Notes: a model not told the origin generated them from the letters alone. A stretch of DNA of 64,000 bases from Callaeas wilsoni (GCA_013398955.1 VWPU01006173.1:1-64000), one strand, 5' to 3'. Counted from the stretch's first letter, positions 9,101 through 21,900 are shown. Numbers and translations: made by a program.

Positions 9101-12100
9101 ACTGGGCCAGTCGCTGCCTCCTCCATCTGCACCATCATCACCTGGGATTTCTTGCCGCCTAGAGCAAGCAGAGGGCTCTGGCTCTTCAGCTCTACCGGCA
9201 CTGCCCGGTACACCTCCGATCCTGGCTCTGGTGGGAAGGACTGTGGGAGGCTGCCGGCATTCTGCACCCCACCAGTCTGTGTGAGGAGCACATCCTTCTT
9301 CACCATCTGGCCTGGCATGCCGTACCTTGCAAATTTGGTCTGGGGGGCAGCAGTAGGCTCAGGCTTGCCACTGGCCACCCCACTGGCTCTGACAGTGGCT
9401 GTCTGGACACCCTGCTCCACTTGCTTCACCTGTGCCAAGCACACTGGGCTCCCGGTCCCCTGCCCAAAATCCACACGGCTCTGGAAAGGGTCTCCATAGA
9501 CCACAGGTTGCTTGGACTGCGAGAGAATCATGGGAGAGGCGATGGCCAGGCTGGCAGTGCTGGCTGCTGCGATGATGGCGTGAGGCTGCTCCTGGGCATT
9601 GAGGTTGATGATCAAGGGCTGGATGGCCGTGGACTGCCGGTTTGGGATGTGGTCCAGGGTCAGGCAGTACTTCCTGGCCTCGGTGGCCAAGGACGTGAGA
9701 TCCATGCCTTGGTCTGTTATGATGATGGGGGCAGACTTCAATGCAGTCCGTAAGTCCACAGCGTTGCTGCTTGGCACCTTGGGCCCTGGTTCCACCCGCG
9801 ATGTGCCGGGGATGGAGGAGATGCGGCAGAGCGAGATGTTTTCCGCAGGGAGTGCTCCCCAGCTGTACAGCCCTGTGATGCCGTCGGCAGCTGAAGTCAC
9901 GGCAGGTGCTTTCTGGGCGTGGTCCTTCACTGGCTGTGCCCTGATGTAGGCACCTGTCGGCTGCTCTGGCTCTGGTGTCTGGGTGTAACCATGTGCCAGC
10001 AGCTGCCGGCTTGGCCTGGTGGGGGACGTAGTGGGAGACGTCAAGGCGCCAGAGCTGACTGGCTTAGTTTGGCTGGCTGCATCGGCCGCCAGTGTGATCA
10101 CCATGAAGGGGGAGGGGGAGTCCTGTGAGGAGGCCTGCCGGGTTAGGCGTGGCGAGCCCGCCTGGTGCGGTGTCTGCGTCCCCTGCGCCACCATGGGGGA
10201 AGAGGTGTCCGGCCCAGCAGCAGCAGCAGAAGGACCCTCATAGGAGAGGACTGGGCTCTGTGTCTGCGTGGAAAACTCTGCCGTGGCCTTTGTGGTGCGG
10301 GTGGGACTCTGTGTGGGTGAGGTGGGTGAGAGCGGAGGGCTGGAGCTCTTGAAGAAGGTGTATGTCTTGGGCAGTGTGGGCTTGCTGTCGCTCACGGCTG
10401 GGAGCTTCTCCCTGGCTGTCTGCACGCTGATCTCCACCGTCCTGGTTCTGCTGGTGTCCTCCGTCTGTGAGCCATAGCTGACAGTGCTCTTTGATGGAGT
10501 GTAGCTTCTCCCAGCTATGGATGGGGCCTCTGGACTTGGTGAGCTGTAGCTCTGCAGAGCACTCCCAGGGCTGCCTGCTGCTGTTGTCACCGTGCTGGTG
10601 CCTTTGCTGTAGGCATAAGGAGTGGTGGTAGCCTTAGATACTGGGCTGGGTGCTGCTGGGGCACTCTGGAGCTTGGCTAAGTCTTGTACCTCTTTTGCAA
10701 AATGCTGAGTGACCCGGACATCAGGAATAGTCTTGCCGGTGCTGCTGTCGGAGCTGGCGAAGGAGACAGGAGCAGAGAGCTGTGTGGGGCTTGTGCCAGG
10801 GGTGAGTGGGCCGCCGTTCTGCTTCAGCAGGTCAGCATAGGCGCTCTCGGCATTAAGGAAGCGTTTCTCCTGGTATGCCTCCTCCTGCCCCTTCACCTTC
10901 TCACCCTGCTTGAGGGCCAGGTCAAAGGAAGAGGACTGGTGCATCCTGGAGATGCTCTGTGAGGTCTGCAGGATCTCCTCGTACACTGCTCCTGCCTTCG
11001 GCAGGGCACTGGGATAGTCGGGCTGAGAGGGGCGCGTGAGGCCGCCGTCGTACCGGTATTCCTCGCCATATTGATACTCAAAGCCATTCTGGCCCTCAGT
11101 ACTGCGGTAGCCAACCTGCTGGTAGGTGCTGCTGTAGGAAGAGGCAGGCTGGGCCTGCTGGACCTGCTGCTTCTGCATCATTTCTGCCTTCCTCATCATC
11201 TCCTCATAGGCTTCCTCAGCGCTCTTCAGGGGCTTGCTGGTGGGCTGGCTGGTACCACTCTCCACCTTCTCTGTCGGGGAGTAAAGTGACATGAAAGTCG
11301 GCAGGTTGTATTCACTGCCTGACTTGTACAGCTTGGAGGTCACAGCATCAAAGCTCTCCGCTTCTGAGTCAATGGAAGGCGAGTACTCGGAGCAGGAAGA
11401 GCGGTGCAGCTCCTCCATCTCCGCCGCCTGTCGCAGCTCCTCTGTGGGGGAGGCGTCCTCGATGGGGGAAAGATTGCTGGGGGGGGTTTTGGAGCGCTCC
11501 CTCCTCCGCTGGGCCCTCAGCTCCTCCTTGTCACGCTTGGTCTTGCGCGCTGTGCTCCGGATGCGCTGCTGCTCCACCTCCCGCATCTTCTCCTGCTCCC
11601 GCAGGAGCTCCTCTTCCTCCCGCATCTCCTCCTCCTCAGATGAATCCTCAATGGTGGGCAGCAAGGGGCCATGTGAGCGATGCCGAGCCTTCCTCTGCTG
11701 CTTCACCTCCTCCAGCCGCTGCCGGCGGCTGGGGCTGCTGTCGCTATCTTCCTCCAGCGAGGAGATGGAGGTAGGTGAGGTGCCCGAGGTGTAGCTGGGT
11801 GTTGTGGCTGGCAGGGTGGAGGAGTACTCGCCCCGTGAGCGCTCCTCGGGGGAGCCTGTCAGGCTTTCCATTTCCAGCTCGGGCTCCCGGTCCACACTGG
11901 TATCTGGCTCCTGGCCAATCTCCATCTCCCGGCCGTAGCCGGTTGTGCTGTTCAGCTCAATGGTCTTGAATCGCCGCAGTCCACCCTGGGCCGTGCTCAA
12001 GTCATCGCCCTCCACTGCCTCCACCTCCTTGCTCTCCTCTGTGTACATGCTGCTGGCACCGTGCGGCAGGCGCCGCTTGGTCGACGCTGGCTCTTTGCCC

Positions 12101-12756
12101 TTCTCTGCCTCGGTCTTCTGCCCAGCTTTGGGGACACTGTACTTGGTGCGCCCATAGCCTTCCTCCTCCTCCTCGAGGTTGTCCTCCTCAGCACTCATCT
12201 CCAGGATCTGTCTCCGCATGAACTCCTCATCGGTCACCTCTGCCTCCTGGCCCTTGGGTCGGGGGGGCACTGGGGAGAAGCCCCCCTCGCTGCTGTCCTC
12301 CACGTAGTCATGCCGCAGCTTGCTGCCAAACTCATCTGAGGACTCCGCACTCTCCCGACGCTCCCGCTGGTTCTCCCACTCCTCATCCTCCTCCAGGATG
12401 TCTTCCAGCTCCTCATCTGAGTCGAAGGCTTCAGGGGTGATGGAGAGGTACCGTGGCCGCTGCTGTTGCCGCTGGTCCTCCTGTGGCTCTGTGCGGCTCT
12501 TGCTACGCTCAGGGGACTCTGTCGGAGCGCCCCGGCCTTCCAGGAGGGGCCGCATGCTGCTCTCCAGCTTGGTGAGCTCGGAGGGGCTGGGGGGGCTCTG
12601 CCCGGCCAGCCCAGTGCTGCTCAGCTTCTCTTCTTCCTGCTGCACCAGGCCGGTGATCTCGCTCTGTGAGCTGGAGATGCCATCGGAGGAGTAACCGGTG
12701 TCACTGAGGCTCTGGGGGCTGCGGGACAGATCTGGGGGGTAAGGCTTGCTCCCGTC
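6112..12756 (-). CDS. BSN: Bassoon, giant central exon (2,215 codons)
   Basis: The acceptor is TTGCCTTCAG (AG at 12758-12757) and the donor TCACAG|GTACGTC (GT at 6111-6110), phase 0 on both sides. It opens DGSKPYPPDLSRSPQSLSDT; PPDLS (residues 7-11) fits the PXDLS motif bound by CtBP corepressors, which Bassoon is known to bind. An acidic region follows, then a charged helix-rich stretch at about residues 340-450 (REEEELLREQEKMREVEQQR). Residues about 760-930 hold SQTED, SVQTA, STQTQ, GTQTP and YTQTP motifs of the LC8 type; further QT motifs lie near 1112 and 1915-2047. The region around 1330-1480 (SSMSDTNLSEIGMSYYHTKG, MRRYSSASNIYSDYRFSHRG) is strongly conserved in Bassoon and Piccolo. A long Gln/Glu/Arg/Leu coiled coil spans about 1696-1816. 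RSLSDP at 2183-2188 fits a mode I 14-3-3 site. Confidence 0.97.
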
Positions 12757-13906
12757 CTGAAGGCAAGGGAGAACACAGCGTCAGATCCAGAGAGCTACAG
12801 AGCTGCTGCTCCTACCTCCCCCCAAACCCTCTCCCAGGGAGCACACAGAAGGTCTGGGCACCACTGGCAGCCAGCCCAGTGCAAAGGCTGGGGGCCGCCC
12901 TGTGTCCCCCAATTCAGAATATCAGAAACTTTATCTGTGCTAACAAAGGCAGGTGAGAGTGTGTGCTGCAAGCAGGGGATGGTACAGCAAATGGCTTCAG
13001 GGGTAAAGACATTGGGGGACCAATAAGTATGTTTGAAAAATTGGGCCCCCAGCCCCCAAGGCACCCTTCAGAAGCAGAGCTGGCCCCAGGATCCTCACTA
13101 GATGCCAGCAGAAACAAACAGATCCCTTTAATTGGCTTGACAATTAGACAGTGTCAGGGACAAGCCTCTGAGCCATGGGGACTGTGCCATCACACCCAGC
13201 CCCGGTGCTACTGGCAGGACCTGTCACCCTGCCAGCACAGAGGCACCACAGACCACTTGATTTTGGAGGCACAAGGAGCCTCTTTCCTGGGGGCTGCACA
13301 GCAGCCAGGGGGGCAGCCATTCCCTCCTGGCTGGTGGGGACCTTCTGCCATGTCCCATCCTCATGGGGGGCTCTGCTGGCTGCTGCTGGGATGGTTGCTC
13401 GTGGGGGAACACCATCCCAAGGCAGCCAAATGTTTCCCCAAATTGTTTTGAATTTTAGAAAAGGTAGGATGAAGAGCTTGGAAAACATCCACTGTTGCAA
13501 CATGGAATGATGGAAAATGAGTTTTCCATTTGACAACAAATCCTAACTACCCTTATAATATTTTAAAAGAAATCCAAAGGCCAAGATGACCTGAACTATC
13601 GCATTATGCCCGAATTGATGTAATCCTAATAAAAAGAAGGCAAATACCAGCACGCTGCCATGGAGCCTATGAAGATCCTAAGGCATTTGGGAATGCTGAG
13701 ACAGCAGTGTTTGGAGCCCAGTGTTCCCCAAAAGATCATTTCCCGGGGCAAATGGCCTCGACAACATAGTTTGTGCTCTAAGTTGGAATAATCTTCCCCA
13801 TTTGTGGGCACAACTACTGGCAGAAGCATAGATCAGAACCATGCCAGCCTGGGGCAGGATGTGGTGCCCAGGGATGCTCGGAGCTGGATGCACCCTGAGA
13901 GCTCAC
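12757..13906 (-). other. BSN intron of 1,150 bases
   Basis: Phase 0, donor GCAGGAG|GTGAGC and acceptor CCTTCAG. The sequence is unique and AT-richer near 13440-13660. No repeat family, RNA gene or extra coding exon was recognised. Confidence 0.85.
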
Positions 13907-14371
13907 CTCCTGCTCCTTCGATCGTGGTGCCTCGGGGAGTGCCCGGATCTCCTTGCTCTCCACCTCTGGTTTGGGGGTCACGCTCTTCGCCTTTGGAGCG
14001 ATGCTCTCAGGAGCTCTGGAAGGCTCCGGGGCAGCTTTGGGCAGGGGCTTTTCCTCTGCTGGCACCGGGGGCTTCTTTTCTGCTGGCGGTGGGGGCTTCT
14101 TCTCCGCTGGGGCAGGGCTCGGGGTCCTGCTCTGCTCGGCAGCCCGGAGGCTCCTGGCAGGCGAGGGCTGCTGCTCGGGGGGTGCCGCTGGCTCGGCGGG
14201 CGCGGGTGCCGGCGTGGGCGCTCTCTGCTGCTGGCCGGCGGCGGGCGGCTGGTGCCGCGGGGAGCCGGTGGACGGCGGCTTCGGGGTAGGCAGTGGCATC
14301 GGGGCAGGGTCGCCGAGGCTGCCTTCGAGCAGCCGCTGAGTTTGGCAGTTCAAGCACAGCCATTCGTTCTT
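13907..14371 (-). CDS. BSN: Bassoon exon with the second half of zinc finger 2
   Basis: The acceptor is CTTTTGCAG (AG at 14373-14372) and the donor CAGGAG|GTGAGC (GT at 13906-13905), phase 0 on both sides, 155 codons. It starts KNEWLCLNCQTQRLLEG; CLNC gives the last two of the eight cysteines of zinc finger 2, whose other six lie 28 kb upstream. The rest is Pro/Ala/Glu-rich, with a run of EKKPPxPAEEKP-like repeats near residues 85-110, and looks disordered. The Bassoon zinc fingers are of the rabphilin/RIM-like type, and in mammals are reported to bind the ubiquitin ligase Siah1. The exon start closely parallels the start of the preceding coding exon (VKEWLCLNCQMQRALG). Confidence 0.95.
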
Positions 14372-15439
14372 CTGCAAAAGAATGGAAGGAAAAGTCCTGC
14401 TGAAATTCTGGGAGCTTCACCCCAGCAGGGATCTCACGGAGGAGCTCTGCTGATGGGATACGTGGCAACGGTGCAGAGGACTTGGCCCACCCAAACCAAA
14501 TAACCGGGTGTGGAGGGGCATGCAGCGCCATAGCCATACCCTACAAACCATCCACATCCAGCTTCAACCCATTCCCACCCTTGTCCAGAACCCAGAGATG
14601 TCCAGCCAGAGGGACCGTGGCTGCGGCACAGGGATTGCACGCTCTCCCCCACAATCCCTCAGCATCACCAGCTCTTTCATTCTTAGGCCTTGCGGTATTT
14701 CGGTTTTGAGCGAAATTAAACAATCAAAGGCAGATTACTACCGTAGCTTAACACTTCTCAGCTCCATACAGCTCCTCTCTTGCTCCGATTTGTTTTCTTT
14801 GATACAATAAAGGTTTAATAGCATAATCATAACACTTAAGGCTCTTTTTTTCTAGGTTAACAAAAATACTGGGTACACAAGTATGCCAAAATTTCCCAAA
14901 GATATTACCCAAAGTACACGCTGTGCAGGAAAAGAACAAGACAATCTCGTCTAGTGAAATTCTCAGCAAGAGCTGTCGTTTTATGGCCTGGAAAAAGCAG
15001 AGGCAAGCGGGGCTGTGAGTGGCAGAGAGCCCGCAGGGCTACGGCAGGGGCTCTGCATTAGGAGATCAGAAGTGCTTTCCTCCCCCGGGTTGCCCAAGGG
15101 CTATTTTTACCCACCCAGGAATGTCCAGGAATAGAGGCCTGACATTCCCTTCCCTTTAGATGTTTCAGCATCTTAAATCTTTTCGGTTTTGCTGCTAACA
15201 GCACAAAATGCTCCAGGTTCTTTTCCCAGACTTCTCCTTTGCTGATCCATGGCTCCCAAAGCTCAGGGTGGCCAACCTCAAAGGGTGGTTGGCCCTGAGG
15301 AGCTGTCATGCTGTCACGGAGGTGGTCTTGGTCTTCAGCTGGACCAGCCTGGGGCCAGGGCTGTGAGCCAGCTGTGTCCCCTGGGGCCCCAGAGACCATG
15401 GTCTGCCTGGAGAAGATCAGGTTCATCAAAATGACATTG

Positions 15440-15704
15440 AGGAAACAGCCTCAGGTTATGCTAGGAGAGGTTTAGATTGAATATTAGGAAAAAATTTCTT
15501 CACTGAAAGGGTTGTCAAGCACTGGAACAGGCTGCCCAGCGAAGTAGTAGAGTCACCATCCCTGAAGGGATTTAAAACGTGTAGATGTGGTGCTTAGGGA
15601 CAGAGTTTAGTGGTCGGCTTGGCAGTGCTGGGATAACAGTTGGACTCCATGATCTTAAGGGTCTTTTCCAACCTAAACAATCCCATGATTCTAATTTATG
15701 ACTC
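15440..15704 (+). mobile_element. CR1 LINE 3' tail
   Basis: The segment carries the usual CR1 3' landmarks in order: GGTTTAGATTGAATATTAGG, a TTCTTCACTGAAAGGGTTGT stretch, CACTGGAACAGGCTGCCCAG, and a terminal GGTCTTTTCCAACCTAAAC with ATGATTCTA repeats. It is 5'-truncated, as nearly all CR1 copies are, and noncoding. Confidence 0.9.
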
Positions 15705-16483
15705 TAAATCCCACACCTATGGGACAGCAGCACTGTGACAACCTTGTCTGCATCCCAGCAATCTCCAGGTTATGATGAGATGCTGGAGATGCCTTGCAGC
15801 TGGTGGTAGCCAGGAGGAGCAGGGCTTTCCCACGGACACTTCTTCACTCCTGCAGCAATCCAGCCCAGGAGCAGCCACCCGGCCTACGCTCCCCAGGGAG
15901 CAGAGGGGCAGGAGGGCTGCTCCTGCAGGGAAGGAGCAGGTGTAAAACATCCTCCCACACCCAGCACCCTGCAGCAGCCCCTGCTCTTCACACAAACCTC
16001 TTAAGAATACATTAGGGCTTTGGAGGGCCATAAAAAAAATCCCTTTCAGCACGGTAATATTTAATTACTGCTTAATCAAAGAGAAAGTCTAATTAAGGGG
16101 CAAGTGCAGCCTATTGTATCTTAATGATTGCATTTGTCTTCTTTTATTTCAGAACTCGTTCCCGTGCCTCTGAATCAGATCTGCTCGCCCCACTCTGCTG
16201 TGTAATTATTCCAGACCACAGAAGGAAATGTGATTGTGTGACACAAATTGAAACCATGCCTCATGGAAATACGCGACCTTTCGTTTTTCGTTCAGGAATC
16301 CCATTTTTCTTGGCCAGAGCTCCGTCCCTGATGCAGGCAGTGAGGGGAGGGCACAATGCACAGGGAATGGGTGGGATGTGCCAGGGCAAAGCTCAGCTCA
16401 GCTCCTGCCCATACCTGTCTGCCACACCATCACACCAGCTCCCAGCATGGTCCTGGAGGAGCTGGAGGAGATCAGCTTGCCTT

Positions 16484-16600
16484 GAACTACCCAGCCTGCC
16501 TCACTCAGATCCACTCAGATCAGAACTACCCAGCCTGCCTCACTCAGATCCACTCAGATCCACTCAGATCAGAAGTACCCAGCCTGCCTCACTCAGATCC
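16484..16600 (+). repeat. Small minisatellite with a nested 10-base unit
   Basis: Three tandem copies start at 16484, 16523 and 16572. The first is 39 bases and the second 49. The length difference is one extra copy of the internal 10-mer CACTCAGATC, present 2, 3 and 1 times in the three units. All begin GAACTACCCAGCCTGCCT or GAAGTACCCAGCCTGCCT. The copies are nearly identical, so the array is young and probably variable in copy number. Confidence 0.9.
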
Positions 16601-16889
16601 TTTACACCCTCCCTGAATGGGGCACTGCATATCCTCATGACGTCCCAACGTGCCAGACTTTGGTGACTGGAGAGCTCTGCATATATGATGGGCACAACTG
16701 CTTTTGCCCTTCCAGGGAAAAATTCAAGCCTAGAAAGACCATGGAAGGGTAACATTGGCCACCAGGTACCAACTGCAGATGTTGAGTGCCAGTCAGATCC
16801 CATTCAAGGAGCCCATGGAGAGGCAGGCATCACTGCTGGTGTGATCTTATCAGCATGAGGCTTAGGGCTGCTCCACAACCAGATGAACA

Positions 16890-17056
16890 CAGTACTAATC
16901 TATTCCATGGGGATGCCCATCCCTGGAAGTATTCATGGTCAGGCTGGATGGGGCTTTGAGCAACCTGGTCTAGTGGAAGGTGACCCTGCCCATGGCAGAG
17001 GTGTTGGAATGAGATGAAGGTCCCTTCCAACTCAAACTGTTCTGATTCTATGATCT
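16890..17056 (+). mobile_element. CR1 LINE 3' tail
   Basis: A 5'-truncated CR1 end: GGTCAGGCTGGATGGGGCTT, then TGAGCAACCTGGTCTAGTGG, then GAAGGTCCCTTCCAACTCAA and a short ATTCTATGAT terminus. Confidence 0.88.
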
Positions 17057-18897
17057 GAAGTCTCTGCAGGTTGGTCTGAGCCTCCTCCCTGAGATTCCTC
17101 CCAGCCATGGCTCTGCAGCCATTCCTCTTGGCAGCTGCCTCAGTTTGAGCAGCTCACCCTGCCATCCTGCTCTCGCAGATGTGACAGCTCGACTCTTCAT
17201 GGGACCGCACTGGGAAGTGGATAAGGGAACAATCTCTGTTAAAAATAGCTCTGCCAAAAAGATTGTGGAGCTCCGCTCTGAAATGCCCCTCGTCTTTCAA
17301 AGCAGGCAGGAAGGCAGAACCAAGGAAGGGCAGGCAGAGGGGGTCCTTGGGCTTTGCCAGCTGTGAGAGGTGCCAGCCAAGCCCCAGAGACACTCAAATT
17401 GAGAGACTGGCATATGCTGTGTTTGCATTTTCTCTTACTGGCTTTTCCTTCAGCACCTCTGAGGTCTTCCAGGCTGAAGAGACCCTGCTGACAGTCCAGC
17501 ACCCTGCGCTTCAATCCGAATCCCTGTGGAAAATCACTGTGTGGTTATGGCAGAAAGTAGCGAAGGGATAACTGAATTTTCCTGAGCTGTGGGAGAGCCC
17601 CATCGCTGTCACAGCCAGTGCCACGTGGAGCTGTGTGTGAGCACGGACCGTGCTGCAGCAGCCAGCGCAGCATTTGCCATCACAGCTCGCACTGGCTGCA
17701 GTGAACACCCCAGCAGCAGCAGCTGTGAGCTGCCCAGCTCCTACATGCACATGAGGGAGAGAGAAGTCCTGCCCACGGCAGCTGTGGGAAGGTGAAGGCA
17801 AGCAAAGCTGCCCGTGGCCGTGGGAATGCCTCTGGTAAATCATTCCGAGCTCCTGGTTCCATCTTTAAGAGATCTCTGCAGCCCCGTCAACCCCAGCACT
17901 GACACCTGTCATGTGTCTGGGGACTAAATCCCAGGGGGTCTGTGAGGATGCTGAAGCTGAGGCACCTCCCAGCCCTGTGCCAGTGCCCCACGCTCTGCTG
18001 GTGACAAATGATCCGTCCCTCTCCCGCAGCGTTATCAGCTTGGTGTTTGGTTATCCCACAGCACCTCTGCTCCCTCTCAGAGGGACTGGCTCTGAAGGAG
18101 CTTCCTCCTCCATAAAACTTGGCCTCAGGCATTTCCCAGAGAACACGGCCAAGGGGATTAAGCTGCCCCTGAGAAAAATGCAAACATTGGAGGATCGGCT
18201 GCTTTGCTAACAGCTTGTAAATCCCCATTGAGATTAACCAGATCCCACGAAGATAATAATAATTAGGTTGTATTTAGTGCTTTACATGTCCAAACCCTTG
18301 GATGCCCAGGAAGCCAGAGTGCCCCTCGCTGGGGCGGAAAGTGGGTAAGGAGCATATGGCAAAGGCACGGCAGCTTCTGTCTGAGTCTCCACACTTCAAG
18401 ATGCTAGAAACCTTGGCCCTGATCAGGATTGGGATGGGGCCTTGCTTGGCACTCAGGTTTGCTGCCTTAGAACCACTGTGGTGGTGGGCATGGGGGGGTT
18501 AACCATGTGGAGCACGGGTTATGGGGAGATGGGGCTGATGAAGGCTGTGGCATGCAGGGAAGATGGGCAACACTGCTGGGATGCAGAGCGGGCTCCAGGC
18601 GGAGGAAAGCATCAATAATTTAAAAGAGGGATGAAACCAAAGTGCGCCTGAGATGCCATCTGAAATGAAGAGGCACACGGCAGAGCACACTGGAACGCAG
18701 CCAGCCAGGGGCAGGGGCGTGAGGCCGCTGGGAGCTTCCCAGCCCAGCTGGTTATCAGCTTACAGCCTTTGAGGGTCACTGCCCTGATTCCTCAGGCTCC
18801 CTGCTTTCCTTGCTTCCAAAGAACTGGGATTTGCAGCGGAGTTACACAAAAAGTGGGTTTCTGGAGAGAAAACCAGTGCTGGTGTGGTCACAAGAGG

Positions 18898-18946
18898 CAG
18901 GACAGAGTCCTGAGTGCAGGACACAGTCCTGAGTGCAGGACACAAG
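18898..18946 (+). repeat. Short tandem repeat, 19-base period
   Basis: About two and a half copies of CAGGACACAGTCCTGAGTG (the first has G for C at one site). The unit contains the partial palindrome AGGACACAGTCCT. Confidence 0.85.
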
Positions 18947-21900
18947 CAACTGAAGGAAGGCAGTTTCATTTAAGACATCGTATCTAAGTGGGAATGACCA
19001 TCCCAGTTTTCAACTGTGCACCACGCGAGTGGCATCAGGGCATGGCCACAATTCCTGCTGGCTCTGCTGAAGGGGTGGCAAGTGCTGTGCCGATGGCTGC
19101 CCGTGCTCCCTCCTGTGGGGCGAGGCAGGGTGGGTGATATGTGGGGTCAGCACTGGGGGCTGCAGGGATCCCAGTGTACCCGGCCTCCCCAGAGCTCCAG
19201 AACTGCTGGCAGGTGGCCACAGCCACGCTCGCCAACCTCCGCCAGGTCGTACCCTGCAATTGTTTTAATTTACTAATGGGCGACAACAAAACTGTAATTA
19301 ACTAAAACAGAAGTCTTCCTGCATAATTGTGGTCAACGTTACCACTTGGCAAGTTAATTAAATGCTGAATTCCCCCAGCGTCGCTGGGTTTTTTCAATGA
19401 TGGAGCCAGAGAGCTTCAGCATCACAGTTACACGTGAATCCTCGGTTCAGTGACTTGGAGGTCTGAGAGGCCTGGGGGGAGCCAGCGGTGCCAGAAGCTT
19501 CCCAGCTTCCCCAGTTAGCTGCTGGCTACCAGTCCCACCATCCCCATCAGCCCCGGGCCCCTTGGCTCAACCTCTCCAGTGCCTGCAAGATGCTCAGCCA
19601 TGGTCTTCATCCCCATGCAAACTGCTCCCTACAATCTCACCCCTGGGCCCCTGCCAGGTTACTTATGCTCTACAGCATTATTTTACACAATCAAAACAGT
19701 ATCTATTAAAATACTGAGACAAAAATCTGAACAAAATAAGATAAGCAGCATGAAGTATAAGTATCTCGCAAGCCAGATCTCATCTCCCAGCATTAAATGC
19801 AGTGAATCTCACCAGAATATTTCATTTATTTGCTGACAAGTACTGTGCAGGGCTCATCACTGTGACAGATGGATGCCTGGAAAATATGGAAAACACTTCT
19901 GGTATCTGAATCAAGATCCAAATTAACAAGAACCTCATAAAATCACCTCCCAAGCCCTCTTCTCAGTCCCGCTTGCAGGAAAGTTCCCTTTAGGAGGGCT
20001 CCTGACAACCAGACACCTTCCACACACCCTCCCACAGCAGAAATGGGGGCATCTCACCGTGTGATCCCAGTTCCCTAACACTCTGCATCCTTGTGCTAAG
20101 AACACTGCAGCTCTGTCCGTGCTGTGCATGGTTTTTAGCAGTGTTAAAGGAAAGGAACTGAGTCATGCTTGATCACTGGCTGCCAGCACTGTTTCAGACC
20201 CACCTCAGGCAATGCCGGGGGTCTGGCTGGCAGGTTCCCCACCTTCTAAGTGTTCCTGTTCCCTTCCCTCTCTCAGCTCTCTCGGGATGCTCTCCTGGCC
20301 AGCAGCATCCCTGGGCAAACCTGGTGGTCACTCATTTCAGATGCCAATGCCTGAGCACAGGCTGATGCTCACTCCCCCTTAGATTTTGCCCATTCTCCCA
20401 GGTGAACTCTCCAGAGCCCCTCCAAATCCCCTCTCCACACCTCTGCCAAGCACCTTTGACTGACTTGCCACAGTTTTGGGAGGTGAGGGGGGGTGTGCTG
20501 ACCAGTGCCAAAGGCTCTCTGGGATTCTTGATTACAGAAGGGAGAATGTACAACAAAGTCTGATCAGGGCATGTTCACAAAGTGTGCTTTGAACAATCAT
20601 GTGCCATCAGCAGACAACCACGGGCCTGGTTTTACCTCCGCCCCAGCCCTTATCTCTCCTAGGAGGCTGAGGCAGTGATGGGATTTGAAACGAGGGCAAG
20701 GAAACAAAACGTGCTCTGTGACGGCAGAAGCACCAGAGATCAGGAGGAGAGATGGAGCACACGCAGGAGGTGCTTGTGGGATCTGCATCTGTGGTGGGAA
20801 CACCAGAGGGGGTTCAGGTGCCCCAGTACCAAGGGCTGAGAAGGGACTGAGACCAAGGGAAACTGGGGACAGCGTGCAGATGGGGCAGCCCTGCGGACAG
20901 CGTGGGGTTGTGTGTCCCACACCACCACTGACAGCCACCTCCAGGACACAGGACAGGGCAGAAAGTGTAGGGTACTTTATTACCCTAACTGTGCCTTTTT
21001 TCCTCTAAAACCACCTCAAAATCCCACTCAAGCTAGATGCAGAACTGCCTGCATGTGTGCTTGCTAACTGCAATGCTGCTTCTGAAGCTTAGCATGTGTG
21101 CAGATATGTATATATAGAATCTGTACACAAAAAAGGAGCACTTAAATGGAGCTCCCAAACACTGGTCAGCAGAGCAGGTCGTGTCTCTGGAGTCCAGCAG
21201 CCACACACTGCTGCCTGCCAGGCTGGGGGAGCAAGCGGAGCTCCCCGTGCACCCTTCCCCCTGCCCGGCTCCCTCACCCACAGAGCCGGTGCTCGCCCAG
21301 CGTAACGCCACGGGCTCCCAAGTCCATCTGCAGGGAAAGGTGGAGAGGGGACTGCACGCACCTCGGGCAGCTGAGTCTCCTCAGCTGCCAACTGCTCCAC
21401 ACTAATTGACTTCATTACCGTCAACTGGGCAAGTTTTAGCGCAACCCCGGGTTTGCAGATCAGCTCCCCTGAAAGCCACCACAGTTATTTCAATCCCATG
21501 CTATATATAGCATTTGACTAAGCAAGCCAGTGATGTGTTTTCCAGCAACAGACTATTCTTATCTGTTCCTGTGGCCTGCCTTGGGCTGATGGAGCTGATG
21601 GTCCCTCCCCAGCTCTATTTTAAATGTGTGTGATGTATTGATGGCCTTCACACCGCAATAATGTGATTAAAAGCAGTGCAGGCTAATGAGCTCGCCGGGA
21701 TGAGCTCTGCCTCACAGGGCTTGTTTTCTGCCTCCCATCTGCTCCACTTCATCCCTTCTCTGTGCTGGGACCTCTCTCAGGTGGAAAATAGACACAGAAA
21801 GACAGGATGGAAGAAGCTGCACACGATGGCTGAGCACTGGAGCTGCTGTCAGCGTGTTGGGAGGGATGGGAAGGACATGGGCAGAGGCATCTTCCAGCCC

